Notes: generated by a model from the letters alone, not told the origin. DNA of 64,000 bases from CAVQZA01 sp963718355 (GCA_963718355.1 CAVQZA010000001.1:56839-120838), one strand, 5' to 3'; positions 55,607 to 63,920 are shown, counted from the stretch's first letter. Translations and numbers: made by a program.

Positions 55607-56197
55607 ATGGTCTCGCCGTCGATCGACAATCTCGTTGCGCAGCTGACGCGCCTGCCCGGCGTCGGCCAGCGCACGGCGCAGCGGCTCGCGTTCCACCTGC
55701 TCCAGGTGCCGAAGCCCGAGGCGCTCGCGCTCGCCGAGGCGATCGGCGACGTGAAGGAGCGCGTCCGCTTCTGCGAGGAGTGCGGCAACCTCACCGAAGA
55801 GACGCTGTGCTCGATCTGCAGCGACGAGCGACGCGACCGCACGCTGATCTGCGTCGTCGAGCAGCCGGTCGATCTCGTCTCGCTCGAGCGGACGCACGAG
55901 TTCCGCGGCCTCTACCACGTGCTCGGCGGCTCGCTCTCGCCGCTCGACGGTGTCGAGCCCGAGCACCTGCGCATCGACGAGTTGATGGCGCGGGTCGCGC
56001 GAAACGGCGTCGTCGAGGTCGTCCTCGCCACAAACCCGAACATGACGGGCGAGGCGACGGCGGCCTACATCGCCGACCGGCTTCGCGACCGGGTGCGCGT
56101 GACGCGACTCGCAAGCGGCCTGCCCGTGGGCGGCGACCTCGAGTACGCGGACGAGGTCACTCTGGGCCGGGCTCTCGCCGGCCGTCGCGAGATGTGA
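55607..56197 (+). CDS. recR: Recombination protein RecR
   Basis: DNA repair protein of 196 aa that works with RecF and RecO to load RecA on gaps. It has the helix-hairpin-helix TRLPGVGQRTAQRLAFHLL, the zinc finger CEECGNLTEETLCSIC and the Toprim domain ICVVEQPVDLVSLERTHEFRGLYHVLGG, with NPNMTGEATAAYIADRL. Its last 41 bases overlap the end of the convergent membrane protein gene. Confidence 0.96.
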   Translation: MVSPSIDNLVAQLTRLPGVGQRTAQRLAFHLLQVPKPEALALAEAIGDVKERVRFCEECGNLTEETLCSICSDERRDRTLICVVEQPVDLVSLERTHEFRGLYHVLGGSLSPLDGVEPEHLRIDELMARVARNGVVEVVLATNPNMTGEATAAYIADRLRDRVRVTRLASGLPVGGDLEYADEVTLGRALAGRREM

Positions 56198-56630
56198 GCA
56201 CGGTCCAGCGGTCCCAGAAGCGGACCGTGTCGGCGGCGATCCAGAAGGCGAACAGGGCGAGCGGGAGCTCGCTGAAGGCCGCCTCGGCGATCGCGCCCAT
56301 CCGGCTCGCGCCGCCCGACGACGTCATGACGTCGAACCAGGCGTCGACGAGCAGCAGCACCCCTGTCGCCACGGCCGCGCCCTGCAGCCAGGTCGCACGC
56401 CGGTAGACGCCGATCCCGGTGAACGCGATCGAGAGCGCGAGGGCGATGTCGAAGCCGGCCCACGCGACGTCCCAGTTCTCCGCGACGTGGCGCGAGGGCA
56501 GCACCCAGGTCAGCCAGACCGTCCACGGGAGCAGGAGCAGGGCGCACACCACAAACGCAGGCGCGGCCCAGCGCCAGATCTTCGCCTCGATCTGCCCGGG
56601 CGGGAGCGGATCACGTTCCGAACGCAGCAC
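56157..56630 (-). CDS. Hypothetical membrane protein, 157 aa
   Basis: Membrane protein with four predicted helices: AAPAFVVCALLLLPWTVWLTWVL, WAGFDIALALSIAFTGIGV, TWLQGAAVATGVLLLVDAWFD and AFSELPLALFAFWIAADTV. Between helices is the motif VLPSRHVAENWDVAWAGFD, seen in uncharacterised actinobacterial proteins. No function is known to me. It is divergent from asd; its start lies close to the asd promoter. Confidence 0.75.
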   Translation of the reverse strand: MLRSERDPLPPGQIEAKIWRWAAPAFVVCALLLLPWTVWLTWVLPSRHVAENWDVAWAGFDIALALSIAFTGIGVYRRATWLQGAAVATGVLLLVDAWFDVMTSSGGASRMGAIAEAAFSELPLALFAFWIAADTVRFWDRWTVLTSRDGRREPGPE

Positions 56631-56637
56631 CCTGTAG

Positions 56638-56665
56638 TTGTACCCCCTCGGGCCATCCGTACAAT
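56638..56665 (+). promoter_or_regulatory. Promoter of asd, leaderless
   Basis: TTGTAC (56638-56643), 16 bases, then TACAAT (56660-56665). The ATG of asd begins six bases after the -10, so the start codon coincides with the predicted transcription start. This is the clearest complete example of the leaderless arrangement in the window. Confidence 0.6.
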
Positions 56666-56671
56666 CGAGGA

Positions 56672-57631
56672 ATGGCTGTAGCCGAAAAGACGCTGCGCGA
56701 GGCGCGCATCGGTGTGATCGGCGCCACCGGCGCAGTCGGCGCGGTCACGCTCGGGCTGCTCGCCGATCGCGGCTACGACAACGTGCGCGCGTTCGGCTCG
56801 GAGCGGTCGGCCGGCTCGTCGGTTCCCTTCGGCGGGATCGCACTGGTTGTCGAGGAAGCGACCCCGGACGTTCTCGCCGCCGGCGATCTCGACGTCTGTC
56901 TCTTCTCGGTCGGCACCTCGGCGAGCCGTGAGCTCGTCCCCCACGCCGTCCGGGGCGGCGCGGTGTGCGTCGACAAGTCGTCGGCCTACCGGCTCGAGCC
57001 GGGGATCCCACTCGTCGTGCCCGAGGTGAACGGCGCTCGCGCGCGCGAGAACGAGGGCATCGTCGCGAACCCGAACTGCTGCACGATCCCGCTCACCTGC
57101 GCGCTGAAGCCGCTGCACGACGCGGCGGGCCTCGCGCGCGTGCGCATCGCGACCTACCAGTCCGTCTCGGGCGCGGGCGCGGCGGCGATGGAGCGGCTGC
57201 GCGGCGAGTCCGCAGAGCAGCACGCGGTGCGCATGGACTGGGACTTCGACGGGGTCGAGTTCGACGAGGAGGAGAAGCTCCGCGCAGAGACGCGCAAGAT
57301 CATGGAGCTGCCCGAACTGCCGATCAGCGCCACCTGCGTACGCGTGCCGGTCCTGGTCGGGCACTCCGAGGCGGTGTGGATCGAGACGCAGGAGCCGCTC
57401 TCCGCGGCGGAGGCGCACGGGCTGCTCGCCGCAGCGCCGAGCATCCACGTCGACGAGGTCCCCACTCCCGGCGAGGCGGCCGGCGCCGACGAGGTGTACG
57501 TGAGCCGGATCCGCCAGGACCCGACGGTCGCGAACGGGCTCGCGCTCTTCGTCTCGTGCGACAACCTGCGCAAAGGCGCCGCGCTGAACGCGCTCCAGAT
57601 CGCCGACCTGCTCGTCGGCGTTCCCGCCTAG
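56672..57631 (+). CDS. asd: Aspartate-semialdehyde dehydrogenase
   Basis: NADPH-dependent reduction of aspartyl phosphate to aspartate semialdehyde, the step after aspartate kinase (14966). It is 319 aa. The N-terminal motif is IGVIGATGAVGAVTLGLL; the catalytic Cys136 lies in NPNCCT; the substrate part has the YQSVSGAGAAAMERL block; and a late RVPVLVGHSEAVWIETQEPLS holds the conserved His. It is slightly shorter than the common 340 aa. Confidence 0.94.
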   Translation: MAVAEKTLREARIGVIGATGAVGAVTLGLLADRGYDNVRAFGSERSAGSSVPFGGIALVVEEATPDVLAAGDLDVCLFSVGTSASRELVPHAVRGGAVCVDKSSAYRLEPGIPLVVPEVNGARARENEGIVANPNCCTIPLTCALKPLHDAAGLARVRIATYQSVSGAGAAAMERLRGESAEQHAVRMDWDFDGVEFDEEEKLRAETRKIMELPELPISATCVRVPVLVGHSEAVWIETQEPLSAAEAHGLLAAAPSIHVDEVPTPGEAAGADEVYVSRIRQDPTVANGLALFVSCDNLRKGAALNALQIADLLVGVPA

Positions 57632-57677
57632 CGCTTCACTTTGTATAGTTGAGCCTCCGCAACCAAGGAGGTTCTCG

Positions 57678-58172
57678 ATGTCCGTCGTACCCGAGCTGCG
57701 AGCAGCCAACGACAGCTACGCGAGTGGCTTCACCAAGGGCGACCTCCCGATGCCGCCGGGCCGGCGCTTCGCGGTCGTGACGTGCATGGACGCGCGCATC
57801 GACCCGGCGAAGGCGCTCGGGCTCGAAGAGGGCGACGCCCACGTGATCCGCAACGCGGGCGGCGTGGTCAGCGACGACGCGCTTCGGTCGCTCGTGATCT
57901 CGCACTGGCTGCTCGGCACCGAGGAGGCCGTCGTGATCGGCCATACGGACTGCGGAATGGTCACCTTCACGAACGACCAGCTCCGGGCAAAGCTCGCCGA
58001 CGAGGCGGGCGCCGACGCGAGCGGGATCGACTTCCTGCCGTTCCCGAACGCCGAGGCGCGCGTGGCAGAGAGCGTGAAGCGCGTGCGCGACTCCGACCTC
58101 CTGCCGGACTCGTTCGCCGTCCAGGGCTTCGTCTACGACGTGCACACGGGGCAGATCAACCCGGTCGCCTAG
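57678..58172 (+). CDS. Beta-class carbonic anhydrase
   Basis: Hydrates CO2 to bicarbonate using zinc; 164 aa. Zinc ligands are Cys36 (VVTCMDARID), His89 and Cys92 (IGHTDCGM), with the Asp38-Arg40 dyad. The short form without a long C-terminus matches the Rv1284-like group. AAGGAGG precedes the ATG by a good distance, and a TATAGT -10 candidate is at 57644-57649. Confidence 0.94.
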   Translation: MSVVPELRAANDSYASGFTKGDLPMPPGRRFAVVTCMDARIDPAKALGLEEGDAHVIRNAGGVVSDDALRSLVISHWLLGTEEAVVIGHTDCGMVTFTNDQLRAKLADEAGADASGIDFLPFPNAEARVAESVKRVRDSDLLPDSFAVQGFVYDVHTGQINPVA

Positions 58173-58180
58173 GCTCCGAT

Positions 58181-59149
58181 TCAGCCGGTCTGCAGCTTGG
58201 AGTGGAGCTGGCCGCCGCTCGTCGCACGCGTCACCTGGATGCGGCCGAGAGGCTGGGATGAGCCGGGATGAGCCAAGGCGTTCTCGTCCTGCGTGAACAC
58301 CGCCTCGTAGCGTCCGGTGAGCCAGGCGAGGAGATCGGAGGGAATCCGCTCGTCATTCGTCCCCTCCTGTCCGTAGGCGCCGAAGGGAAGGGCGAAGACG
58401 AGCGGCTTGTATCCGGGGATCTGATCGGCGAGCTCCGTCTGCCCGGCCTCGATGTCCGACCTCACGCGATCCTGCCACTGCGAGAAGTCCTCGCCCGGCT
58501 TCTTGTAGGCGTAGTACGCGCCCGTCTGGTCGGGGCTCGACCCGTACTGGATGAACGTGTGCCCGTTGGGCCCGGCGTGGAGCTGGTTGTTCCAGCGGCC
58601 GGTCTGCTCCATCGCCCGAAGCTCGTCCCAGGTCAGGTACTCAGGATCGCAGGCCGACACGCGACCCACGTCGACGAACATGACGGCCGTGAAGTGGAGC
58701 TCCTTCAAGATGTTCTCCGAGCCCGTCCAGGAGTCGGCCCGGGCATCGTCGAAGGTGAGCAGGAGTGGCCTCGGAGGAAGAGTGACCTGCTTGCCGCGGA
58801 CGAAGTCGACGAACGTCTGCAGGCCGATGGTCTGATAGCCGGCGTGCTTGATCATCGTCATCTGCTTCGCGAAGTCGTAGGCATTGACACCGAACTCGGC
58901 GTCCGCCGCATTTGAGAAGTCGCTCGGCTCGCCGATCCCGTGGTAGAGGAGCACCGGTATCGCGGAGCGGTCCGGAGGGAGCGGCGCCCAGACGGCCTTC
59001 TCCTCCGGGGTGAGGACGATCTTGGGCGCCGGGACCGGTGCCCGGGGCGACGCGGGTTGACACGATGCGGCGCGGGTGGATGACCCGCAGCCGGCGGCGG
59101 CGAGCGCCAGGCAACTCAAGGCAAATATTGGCATGGCCGATAGCTTCAT
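58181..59149 (-). CDS. Polysaccharide deacetylase family lipoprotein (PgaB/IcaB-like)
   Basis: Exported deacetylase of 322 aa. The lipobox is LALAAAGC, so the protein is lipid-anchored. The NodB domain has LLTFDDARADSW with the metal Asp, AVMFVDVGRV, and a His-x5-His pair (LHAGPNGHTF) where related enzymes place their metal histidines. The N-terminal AIPVLLYHGIGEP block is typical. Its divergent partner genes encode a glycosyltransferase and a secreted barrel protein, suggesting de-N-acetylation of an exported glycan. The ATG at 59149 (MKLSAMPIF) was chosen for the signal peptide; a GTG at 59179 is upstream. Confidence 0.88.
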   Translation of the reverse strand: MKLSAMPIFALSCLALAAAGCGSSTRAASCQPASPRAPVPAPKIVLTPEEKAVWAPLPPDRSAIPVLLYHGIGEPSDFSNAADAEFGVNAYDFAKQMTMIKHAGYQTIGLQTFVDFVRGKQVTLPPRPLLLTFDDARADSWTGSENILKELHFTAVMFVDVGRVSACDPEYLTWDELRAMEQTGRWNNQLHAGPNGHTFIQYGSSPDQTGAYYAYKKPGEDFSQWQDRVRSDIEAGQTELADQIPGYKPLVFALPFGAYGQEGTNDERIPSDLLAWLTGRYEAVFTQDENALAHPGSSQPLGRIQVTRATSGGQLHSKLQTG

Positions 59150-59216
59150 CCCGGGGTATAAGGGTACCCGCGGGGTCACGGCGACTCCTTGCCGCCGCAG
59201 TTTGCACCGTCACCGA

Positions 59217-60629
59217 ATGCGTCTTGTCACAGTCTCGATCCTGTGTGCCCTCGTCGTGATCACCACGGCTGCGTCGTCGTCGAGTGATACGACGGCCGTG
59301 CCGCGCGCCTCGGCTCACCCTTCGAAGACGGCGGCGCTTGCGGTCGTGCGCATGGCGGCGGATTCGCTCCTCGCTCGGCACGAGACCAGCCCGACCGGAG
59401 GGTGGGCCTGGCGGTCGGCAATTCAGGCGCCGCACTACCAGACGGACCGCGACGTCGGCGCTGCGTCGATCGGGGAAGGGCTGCTCGCGGCGTACGGGGT
59501 GACGCGGGACACGCGCTACCTGAGCGCCGCGAAGGCGGCCGGCGACTTCCTGCTCGGGGTCGCCGAGCCGGCTTCGGGAGGCCTGCGCTGGCCGGACTGG
59601 GCCGACCCGGACGGGCAGCGTTCGACGACGCACTACACGAGCTACGACGACGGCGCAGCCGGGATCAGCGATTACCTTCTCCAGCTGTCCGGGGTCACCG
59701 GCGCGCCGCGCTTTCGCACGGCGGCACTCGCCGGAATGCGGTGGCTCGTCGCGCAGGCAGTCGGGCCATCCTGCCCGCAGACCGCATGCTCCTGGAAATG
59801 GACGGACGACCCCTCCAACGACGTCGCGTACAACGGCGTCGGCATGGGCCAGGCGGGCATCGTTCTCGCCCTCGACACGTTCGCTGACGCCACGGGAGAC
59901 CGAACGTTCCGCGAGTACGCCCGCGCGGGTGCCGCGCGACTGCGCGCTCTCACGGGGAACGGGCGGCATCCGCTGCCGCAGGGATCAGCGCACCCGGGAG
60001 TCTTCGAGACCGGGTTCCTGAACGGCTCGGCCGGAGCGGCTTTCGTGTTCCTCGAGCGCTACGCGCACGACCACGCCCAGGTCGATCTCGAGACGGCGAA
60101 ACGGCTGCTGGCCTGGACGAACGACCACGCCGGCGCCGGCGACACCGCCGCGTCCGGCTTCGAGCTTGGTGCAGCAGGGATCGCGTGGGTCAACCTGCGC
60201 GCGGCGCGGGCGACCGGCGACCCCTCCTACCTCGAGGCCGCTCGCCGCGGCGGCGTATGGCTTCGCCACGTGGCCACCGCGGCGAGCATCTGGAACGAGC
60301 TGCCGGGCGACCTCGGCTCTCCGGTTCACGTCGGGCTCGACAGCGGCGCGGCGGGGATCGGCTGGGTCCTGGAGGACCTCGCCGACGCCGGGATCGACAC
60401 CGCCGCGAATCGGGCGGCCGCGTGGTCTGCCCTTGCCTGGCTGCGCGCTCGCGCCGTGCACGACAACCTCGGGACGCTGTGGTACGAGAACCTGACCGGT
60501 GGCAAGCCCGCCCTGCCCGCCGAGCCGTCCTGGCACTGGGGCTCCGCGGGGATCGCCGCGTTTGCGGCGCGCCTCGCAGGGTGGTCCGGCCGAAGCCCGG
60601 GCGGACAGGGCACCGGCGGGGACCGCTGA
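59217..60629 (+). CDS. Secreted alpha/alpha-barrel protein, LanC-like/six-hairpin type
   Basis: Protein of 470 aa with an N-terminal signal (RLVTVSILCALVVITTAAS). The rest has repeated helix pairs with Gly-rich turns: GWAWRSAIQAPHYQTDRDVGAASIGEGLLAAYG, YDDGAAGISDYLLQL, NGVGMGQAGIVLALD, NGSAGAAFVFLERY, ELGAAGIAWVNLRAA, DSGAAGIGWVLEDLA and WHWGSAGIAAFAARL. Seven such G-x-A-G-I repeats match the toroid of lanthionine synthetase C-like proteins and six-hairpin glycosidases. The LanC zinc residues are not evident, and export argues for a glycan enzyme rather than a lantibiotic cyclase. Confidence 0.75.
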   Translation: MRLVTVSILCALVVITTAASSSSDTTAVPRASAHPSKTAALAVVRMAADSLLARHETSPTGGWAWRSAIQAPHYQTDRDVGAASIGEGLLAAYGVTRDTRYLSAAKAAGDFLLGVAEPASGGLRWPDWADPDGQRSTTHYTSYDDGAAGISDYLLQLSGVTGAPRFRTAALAGMRWLVAQAVGPSCPQTACSWKWTDDPSNDVAYNGVGMGQAGIVLALDTFADATGDRTFREYARAGAARLRALTGNGRHPLPQGSAHPGVFETGFLNGSAGAAFVFLERYAHDHAQVDLETAKRLLAWTNDHAGAGDTAASGFELGAAGIAWVNLRAARATGDPSYLEAARRGGVWLRHVATAASIWNELPGDLGSPVHVGLDSGAAGIGWVLEDLADAGIDTAANRAAAWSALAWLRARAVHDNLGTLWYENLTGGKPALPAEPSWHWGSAGIAAFAARLAGWSGRSPGGQGTGGDR

Positions 60630-60644
60630 CATAATTCGGCGGCC

Positions 60645-60908
60645 GTGAGCAACGATCCCGACTGGTCGACCGTCCGCTTCGAGCCGCTTCGTCCGGCATC
60701 GCGCAAGCGCCTGCTGATGGGCTTCATGCTTGGCCCGCTCCTCTGGGTCGTGGGCCTCATCGTGGTCGGTTGGGTATTCCACTACACGTCAGCGATCGAG
60801 CTCGGCCTGCTGATCGCCCTGATCTCCGCCATCGTCTCGACGGTCGCCCTCGTCCTCCTCCGTCAGGGCCGTGTCCGCCAGGAGAAACGGTATGCGGCTC
60901 GCGGCTGA
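60645..60908 (+). CDS. Small membrane protein, PgaD/IcaD-like
   Basis: Protein of 87 aa, GTG start, with two hydrophobic segments (FMLGPLLWVVGLIVVGWVF and LGLLIALISAIVSTVALVLL) and a charged tail. Size, topology and position directly before a PgaC/IcaA-like glycosyltransferase suggest the auxiliary membrane subunit of a poly-N-acetylglucosamine-type synthase. Sequence similarity to PgaD cannot be shown by eye. It overlaps the next gene by 17 bases. Confidence 0.65.
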   Translation: MSNDPDWSTVRFEPLRPASRKRLLMGFMLGPLLWVVGLIVVGWVFHYTSAIELGLLIALISAIVSTVALVLLRQGRVRQEKRYAARG

Positions 60909-62136
60909 GATCCTGCTCGCATTCGTCGCCCTGTACCCGGTGTGCACGGCGGCGCTCTGGATCTCCGGAGGGCTGCTCTTCGCCGGCCTCGACGAGGATG
61001 CCGCCGAGCCCAATCGGGAGCTCGAATGGCCGGGGGTGACGATTCTGATCCCGGCGTACAACGAGGAGGCTGTGATCACGACGTGCGTCGGCTCCGCGCT
61101 CGCGGTCGACTACCCGCGCCTCGAGGTTCTCGTCCTCGACGACGGCTCGACCGACGACACCGAAGCGGTCGCACTCGCCGCGGGCGCAGGCGATCCGCGG
61201 TGCAGGGTGCGCCGCGACCCCGTCAACCGTGGGAAGGCGGAGCAGCTCAACATCGGCTTTCGGGAGGCTCGGTACGAGCTCGTCGCAGTGACGGACGCCG
61301 ACACGCACGTGCACCCGGGCGCGCTCAAGCTCCTCGTGGCGAGAATGGAGCGCTCTCCGCTCGTCGCGGCGGTGGCCGGCTCGCCGCACGTCACGAACCG
61401 CGGCAGGCTGATCCAGGCGCTCCAGGTGCTCGAGGCGGCATCGATCATCGGCCTGATCCGCAGGACGCAGTCGCTCACAGGCCGTGTCGGCGTCGTCGCC
61501 GGCGTGCTCGGGCTCTTCCAGCGCGAGCGCGTCCTCGCGGTGGGCGGCTACGAGTCGCGCATGGCCACCGAGGACATCGACCTGACCTGGAAGCTCCTGC
61601 TCGCCGGCTGGCATACCGCGTACGAGCCGCGCGCGCTGGTCGGGATGCAGGTGCCGGTCACGCTCAAGGCTCTGTGGGCGCAGCGCACGCGCTGGGCCCG
61701 CGGGCAGGGAGAGGTGCTCAACGTCCACCTCGGACAGGTGTTGCGCTGGCGCAACCGTCGGATGTGGCTGATCGGCTTCGAGTCAGTGGCGTCGTTGATC
61801 TGGATCGTCGCGCTGACCTTCTCGTTCCTCCTCGCGGTCTTTGTGGCGATCTTCCGCGGCTTCGGTCACGACCTGTTCGGGTTCGGACTCGCGTGGGGCG
61901 TCGCGATCGCCGTGGTGGCGATGATCCAGCTCGCCGTCGCGCTCGCCCTCCAGCACGACTACGACCCGACCTCGGTGCGCGCGTCTCTTGTCGCCGTGCT
62001 CTATCCGATCGCCTACTGGCTGGTCGGCGGCTGCGCCGCGTTGCGTTCGCAGACGGTCGCCGTGTTCCGCGGCCCGAAGGACAAGCGCGTCGTCTGGGAC
62101 ATTCCGCGCGAGTCGCTGAAGACCAGCGACGACTGA
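60892..62136 (+). CDS. Family 2 glycosyltransferase, PgaC/IcaA-like
   Basis: Processive membrane glycosyltransferase of 414 aa. An N-terminal helix is followed by the GT-A domain: ILIPAYNEEAVI, VLDDGSTDD (first Asp), VTDADTHVHPGALKLL (DxD), GYESRMATEDIDLTWKLLLAG (TED) and QRTRWARGQGEVL (QxxRW). Three or four C-terminal membrane helices complete it. These motifs are those of poly-beta-1,6-GlcNAc or hyaluronan-type synthases. AGGAG precedes the ATG at 60892. With the deacetylase and small membrane protein it forms a pga/ica-like exopolysaccharide group. Confidence 0.9.
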   Translation: MRLAAEILLAFVALYPVCTAALWISGGLLFAGLDEDAAEPNRELEWPGVTILIPAYNEEAVITTCVGSALAVDYPRLEVLVLDDGSTDDTEAVALAAGAGDPRCRVRRDPVNRGKAEQLNIGFREARYELVAVTDADTHVHPGALKLLVARMERSPLVAAVAGSPHVTNRGRLIQALQVLEAASIIGLIRRTQSLTGRVGVVAGVLGLFQRERVLAVGGYESRMATEDIDLTWKLLLAGWHTAYEPRALVGMQVPVTLKALWAQRTRWARGQGEVLNVHLGQVLRWRNRRMWLIGFESVASLIWIVALTFSFLLAVFVAIFRGFGHDLFGFGLAWGVAIAVVAMIQLAVALALQHDYDPTSVRASLVAVLYPIAYWLVGGCAALRSQTVAVFRGPKDKRVVWDIPRESLKTSDD

Positions 62137-62149
62137 CCTGGGCGACGCG

Positions 62150-62770
62150 TTACGGACGCGGCGCCGGCACGGGATGCGGGAAGAACGCCTCGCGCACGGC
62201 ACGCAGGACGTGGGAGCGGCGACCGGAAGTGACCGGTGCGAGACCGCCGAGGTCGAGTCGGGCTAGCTCGACGCGGCCCGCGACGCGGACGGTTCTGAAG
62301 CCGAAGTCCGAGAGGAAGTCGCGCGGGAAGACCGTCTTGTGAACCTGGAAGCGCTCGTACGCCGTCTCGCCCTCCGGATAGCGGTACGCGAACGCCTCGA
62401 CCGCCTTCGCGCCCTGGTCCCGCGCCTCGCCGATCGCTGCGAGGAAGAGCGACTGCATCACCCACGGGCTCGAGCGGTCGACGAGGTACGCGCACGTGAC
62501 GAGCACCGCGTCGAGGGACGGAGGCCCGGCGGGCAGCTCTGCCGCACGCGGGAACAGCTGCGCGGGCCCGTACTGCATCGAGCCCAGCAGCCGCCCGTCG
62601 CCGTCGCGATACACGGTGCCCCAGGCGCCGACACCGTCCTCGACCCGCTCGATCCACTTCTCCTTCTCGACCGAGCGTCCGGCGCGGGACTGCCACCAGA
62701 CGCAGTCCTGGCAGACCGCGGGCGTGGTCGCGAGCGTGCCGCGGCTGAGCGCCTCGACCTGGGTCGCCAC
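62150..62770 (-). CDS. GNAT-like acetyltransferase family protein
   Basis: Protein of 206 aa. The fold pattern is GNAT-like: a strand pair WGTVYRDGDGRLLGSMQYGP, an acetyl-CoA-site-like LFLAAIGEARDQGAKAVEAFAYRY, and the final VHKTVFPRDFLSDFGFRTVR. The N-terminus has CQDCVWWQ, a Cys pair that recurs in this actinobacterial subgroup. Substrate unknown. The GTG start overlaps the stop of the Asp23 gene by one base (TAGTG). Confidence 0.75.
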   Translation of the reverse strand: MATQVEALSRGTLATTPAVCQDCVWWQSRAGRSVEKEKWIERVEDGVGAWGTVYRDGDGRLLGSMQYGPAQLFPRAAELPAGPPSLDAVLVTCAYLVDRSSPWVMQSLFLAAIGEARDQGAKAVEAFAYRYPEGETAYERFQVHKTVFPRDFLSDFGFRTVRVAGRVELARLDLGGLAPVTSGRRSHVLRAVREAFFPHPVPAPRP

Positions 62771-63072
62771 TACTCGGGCGGGCCGATCTCGTCGACGACG
62801 ATGTCGACCGCCTCGGGCCGGACGTCGGCCATCCGTGCGAGGTAGCTCGCGACCCGCTCCTGCACCGCGCGGCCGAGCTCGGGGATCGGCGCGCCCCACT
62901 CGACGGCGAGATGGAGCTCGACACGGACGACGCCGTCCTCGGTCGCCACGCGCACGCCTCGGTGCCGGTACATGGTGCTCTCGACCAGGCCGTGCACTCC
63001 GCCGACCTCGCGCGCCGCATCGGCCGCGTAGCTCGCGAGGATGTCGCTCGAGATCGAGGCGTGGCCCTCCAT
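62770..63072 (-). CDS. Asp23/Gls24 family envelope stress protein
   Basis: Protein of 100 aa with the Asp23 (PF03780) pattern: ISSDILASYAADAAREVGGVHGLVE, then VEVHLAV-like VRVELHLAVEWGAPIPELGRAVQERVASYLARM. Members are small membrane-associated or envelope stress proteins. The ATG overlaps the stop of the phosphoesterase gene (TGATG), so phosphoesterase, Asp23 and acetyltransferase genes form an operon. Confidence 0.88.
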   Translation of the reverse strand: MEGHASISSDILASYAADAAREVGGVHGLVESTMYRHRGVRVATEDGVVRVELHLAVEWGAPIPELGRAVQERVASYLARMADVRPEAVDIVVDEIGPPE

Positions 63073-63863
63073 CACGTTGAGTGTAAGACGATTTCTGTCG
63101 CCTCGGGGCGGGCGCAGAAGCGGAACGGGACGAACGTGGTGCCGAGGCCCGGCGAGACGTGCATCAGTCCGCTCGGCCGGCGGTAGAGGCCCCGGGTGTA
63201 GCGGGCACGGAGATGCGCCAGCCGTAGCTTGCCGCCGGGATACGGGATGCAGATCTGGCCGTCGTGCATGTGGCCGGCGAGGATCAGGTCGTAGGAGCCG
63301 GCGTCGATCCGGTCGACGGCGTTCGGGAAGTGCGTGAGCAGGATGCGGAGATCGGCGTCCTGCGCTAGTCGGTTCTCGTCGCCGCGCGAGGCCGGGTCGA
63401 TGCCGGCGATCCAGACGCTCTTCCCGCGCAGCTCGAGTCGCCGCCCCTCGTCGGAGAGCAGCGTCGCGGCGCCGAGGTCGTCGACGCGCGCCGGAGTCGA
63501 AAACGGGTCGCGGCTGACCGCGAGGTCGTGGTTGCCAAGGATCGCGTAGGCGCGCGGCAGGTGCGCAACGAGCTCGCGCAGGCGCTCCTCCCCGCGTGGG
63601 CGCGAGAGCAGGTCGCCGGTGACGAGCACGAGATCCGGGTCGCGCGCCGCCGTCCAGGTGACCGCGCGCGCCACCGCGCGCTCGCCGCGCGAGGGAACGC
63701 CGAGGTGGAAGTCGGAGAGGTGGACGAGCCGCACCCCGTCGAGCTCCGGCGGCAAGCCCGGGATCTGGACGTCGAGCACGCGATAACGGACCCAGCCCGC
63801 CTCGAACCAGCCCCAGGCGACCGCTGCTGCGGCGAGAAGGACGACTGCGAGGAGAAACCACAC
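63072..63863 (-). CDS. Metallophosphoesterase, YkuE/Cda1-like membrane-anchored
   Basis: Calcineurin-like phosphoesterase of 263 aa with one N-terminal membrane anchor (WFLLAVVLLAAAAVAWGWFEAGW). The five metal blocks are visible: HLSDFHLG, VTGDLLSR, LGNHD, LLTHFPNAVD and AGHMHDGQ. It resembles UDP-2,3-diacylglucosamine hydrolase-like and YaeI/YkuE proteins. The GTG at 63863 has a TAGGGT -10 seven bases upstream (63871-63876), so the transcript is probably leaderless. Confidence 0.92.
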   Translation of the reverse strand: MWFLLAVVLLAAAAVAWGWFEAGWVRYRVLDVQIPGLPPELDGVRLVHLSDFHLGVPSRGERAVARAVTWTAARDPDLVLVTGDLLSRPRGEERLRELVAHLPRAYAILGNHDLAVSRDPFSTPARVDDLGAATLLSDEGRRLELRGKSVWIAGIDPASRGDENRLAQDADLRILLTHFPNAVDRIDAGSYDLILAGHMHDGQICIPYPGGKLRLAHLRARYTRGLYRRPSGLMHVSPGLGTTFVPFRFCARPEATEIVLHST

Positions 63864-63870
63864 GGGAAGG

Positions 63871-63876
63871 ACCCTA
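63871..63876 (-). promoter_or_regulatory. -10 element of the metallophosphoesterase operon
   Basis: TAGGGT on the minus strand, seven bases before the GTG start. Confidence 0.4.
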
Positions 63877-63884
63877 GATAGAGC

Positions 63885-63920
63885 TCCGGCGCGGCGTCCC
63901 CGTAGGTTCGCCGCGCCGGA
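63885..63920 (-). terminator. Strong hairpin between two minus-strand genes
   Basis: A perfect 12-bp stem, TCCGGCGCGGCG (63885-63896) with CGCCGCGCCGGA (63909-63920), and a loop of 12 bases. It lies after the gene that enters from the right edge and before the phosphoesterase promoter. There is no T-run, so termination is plausible but not certain. Confidence 0.4.
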
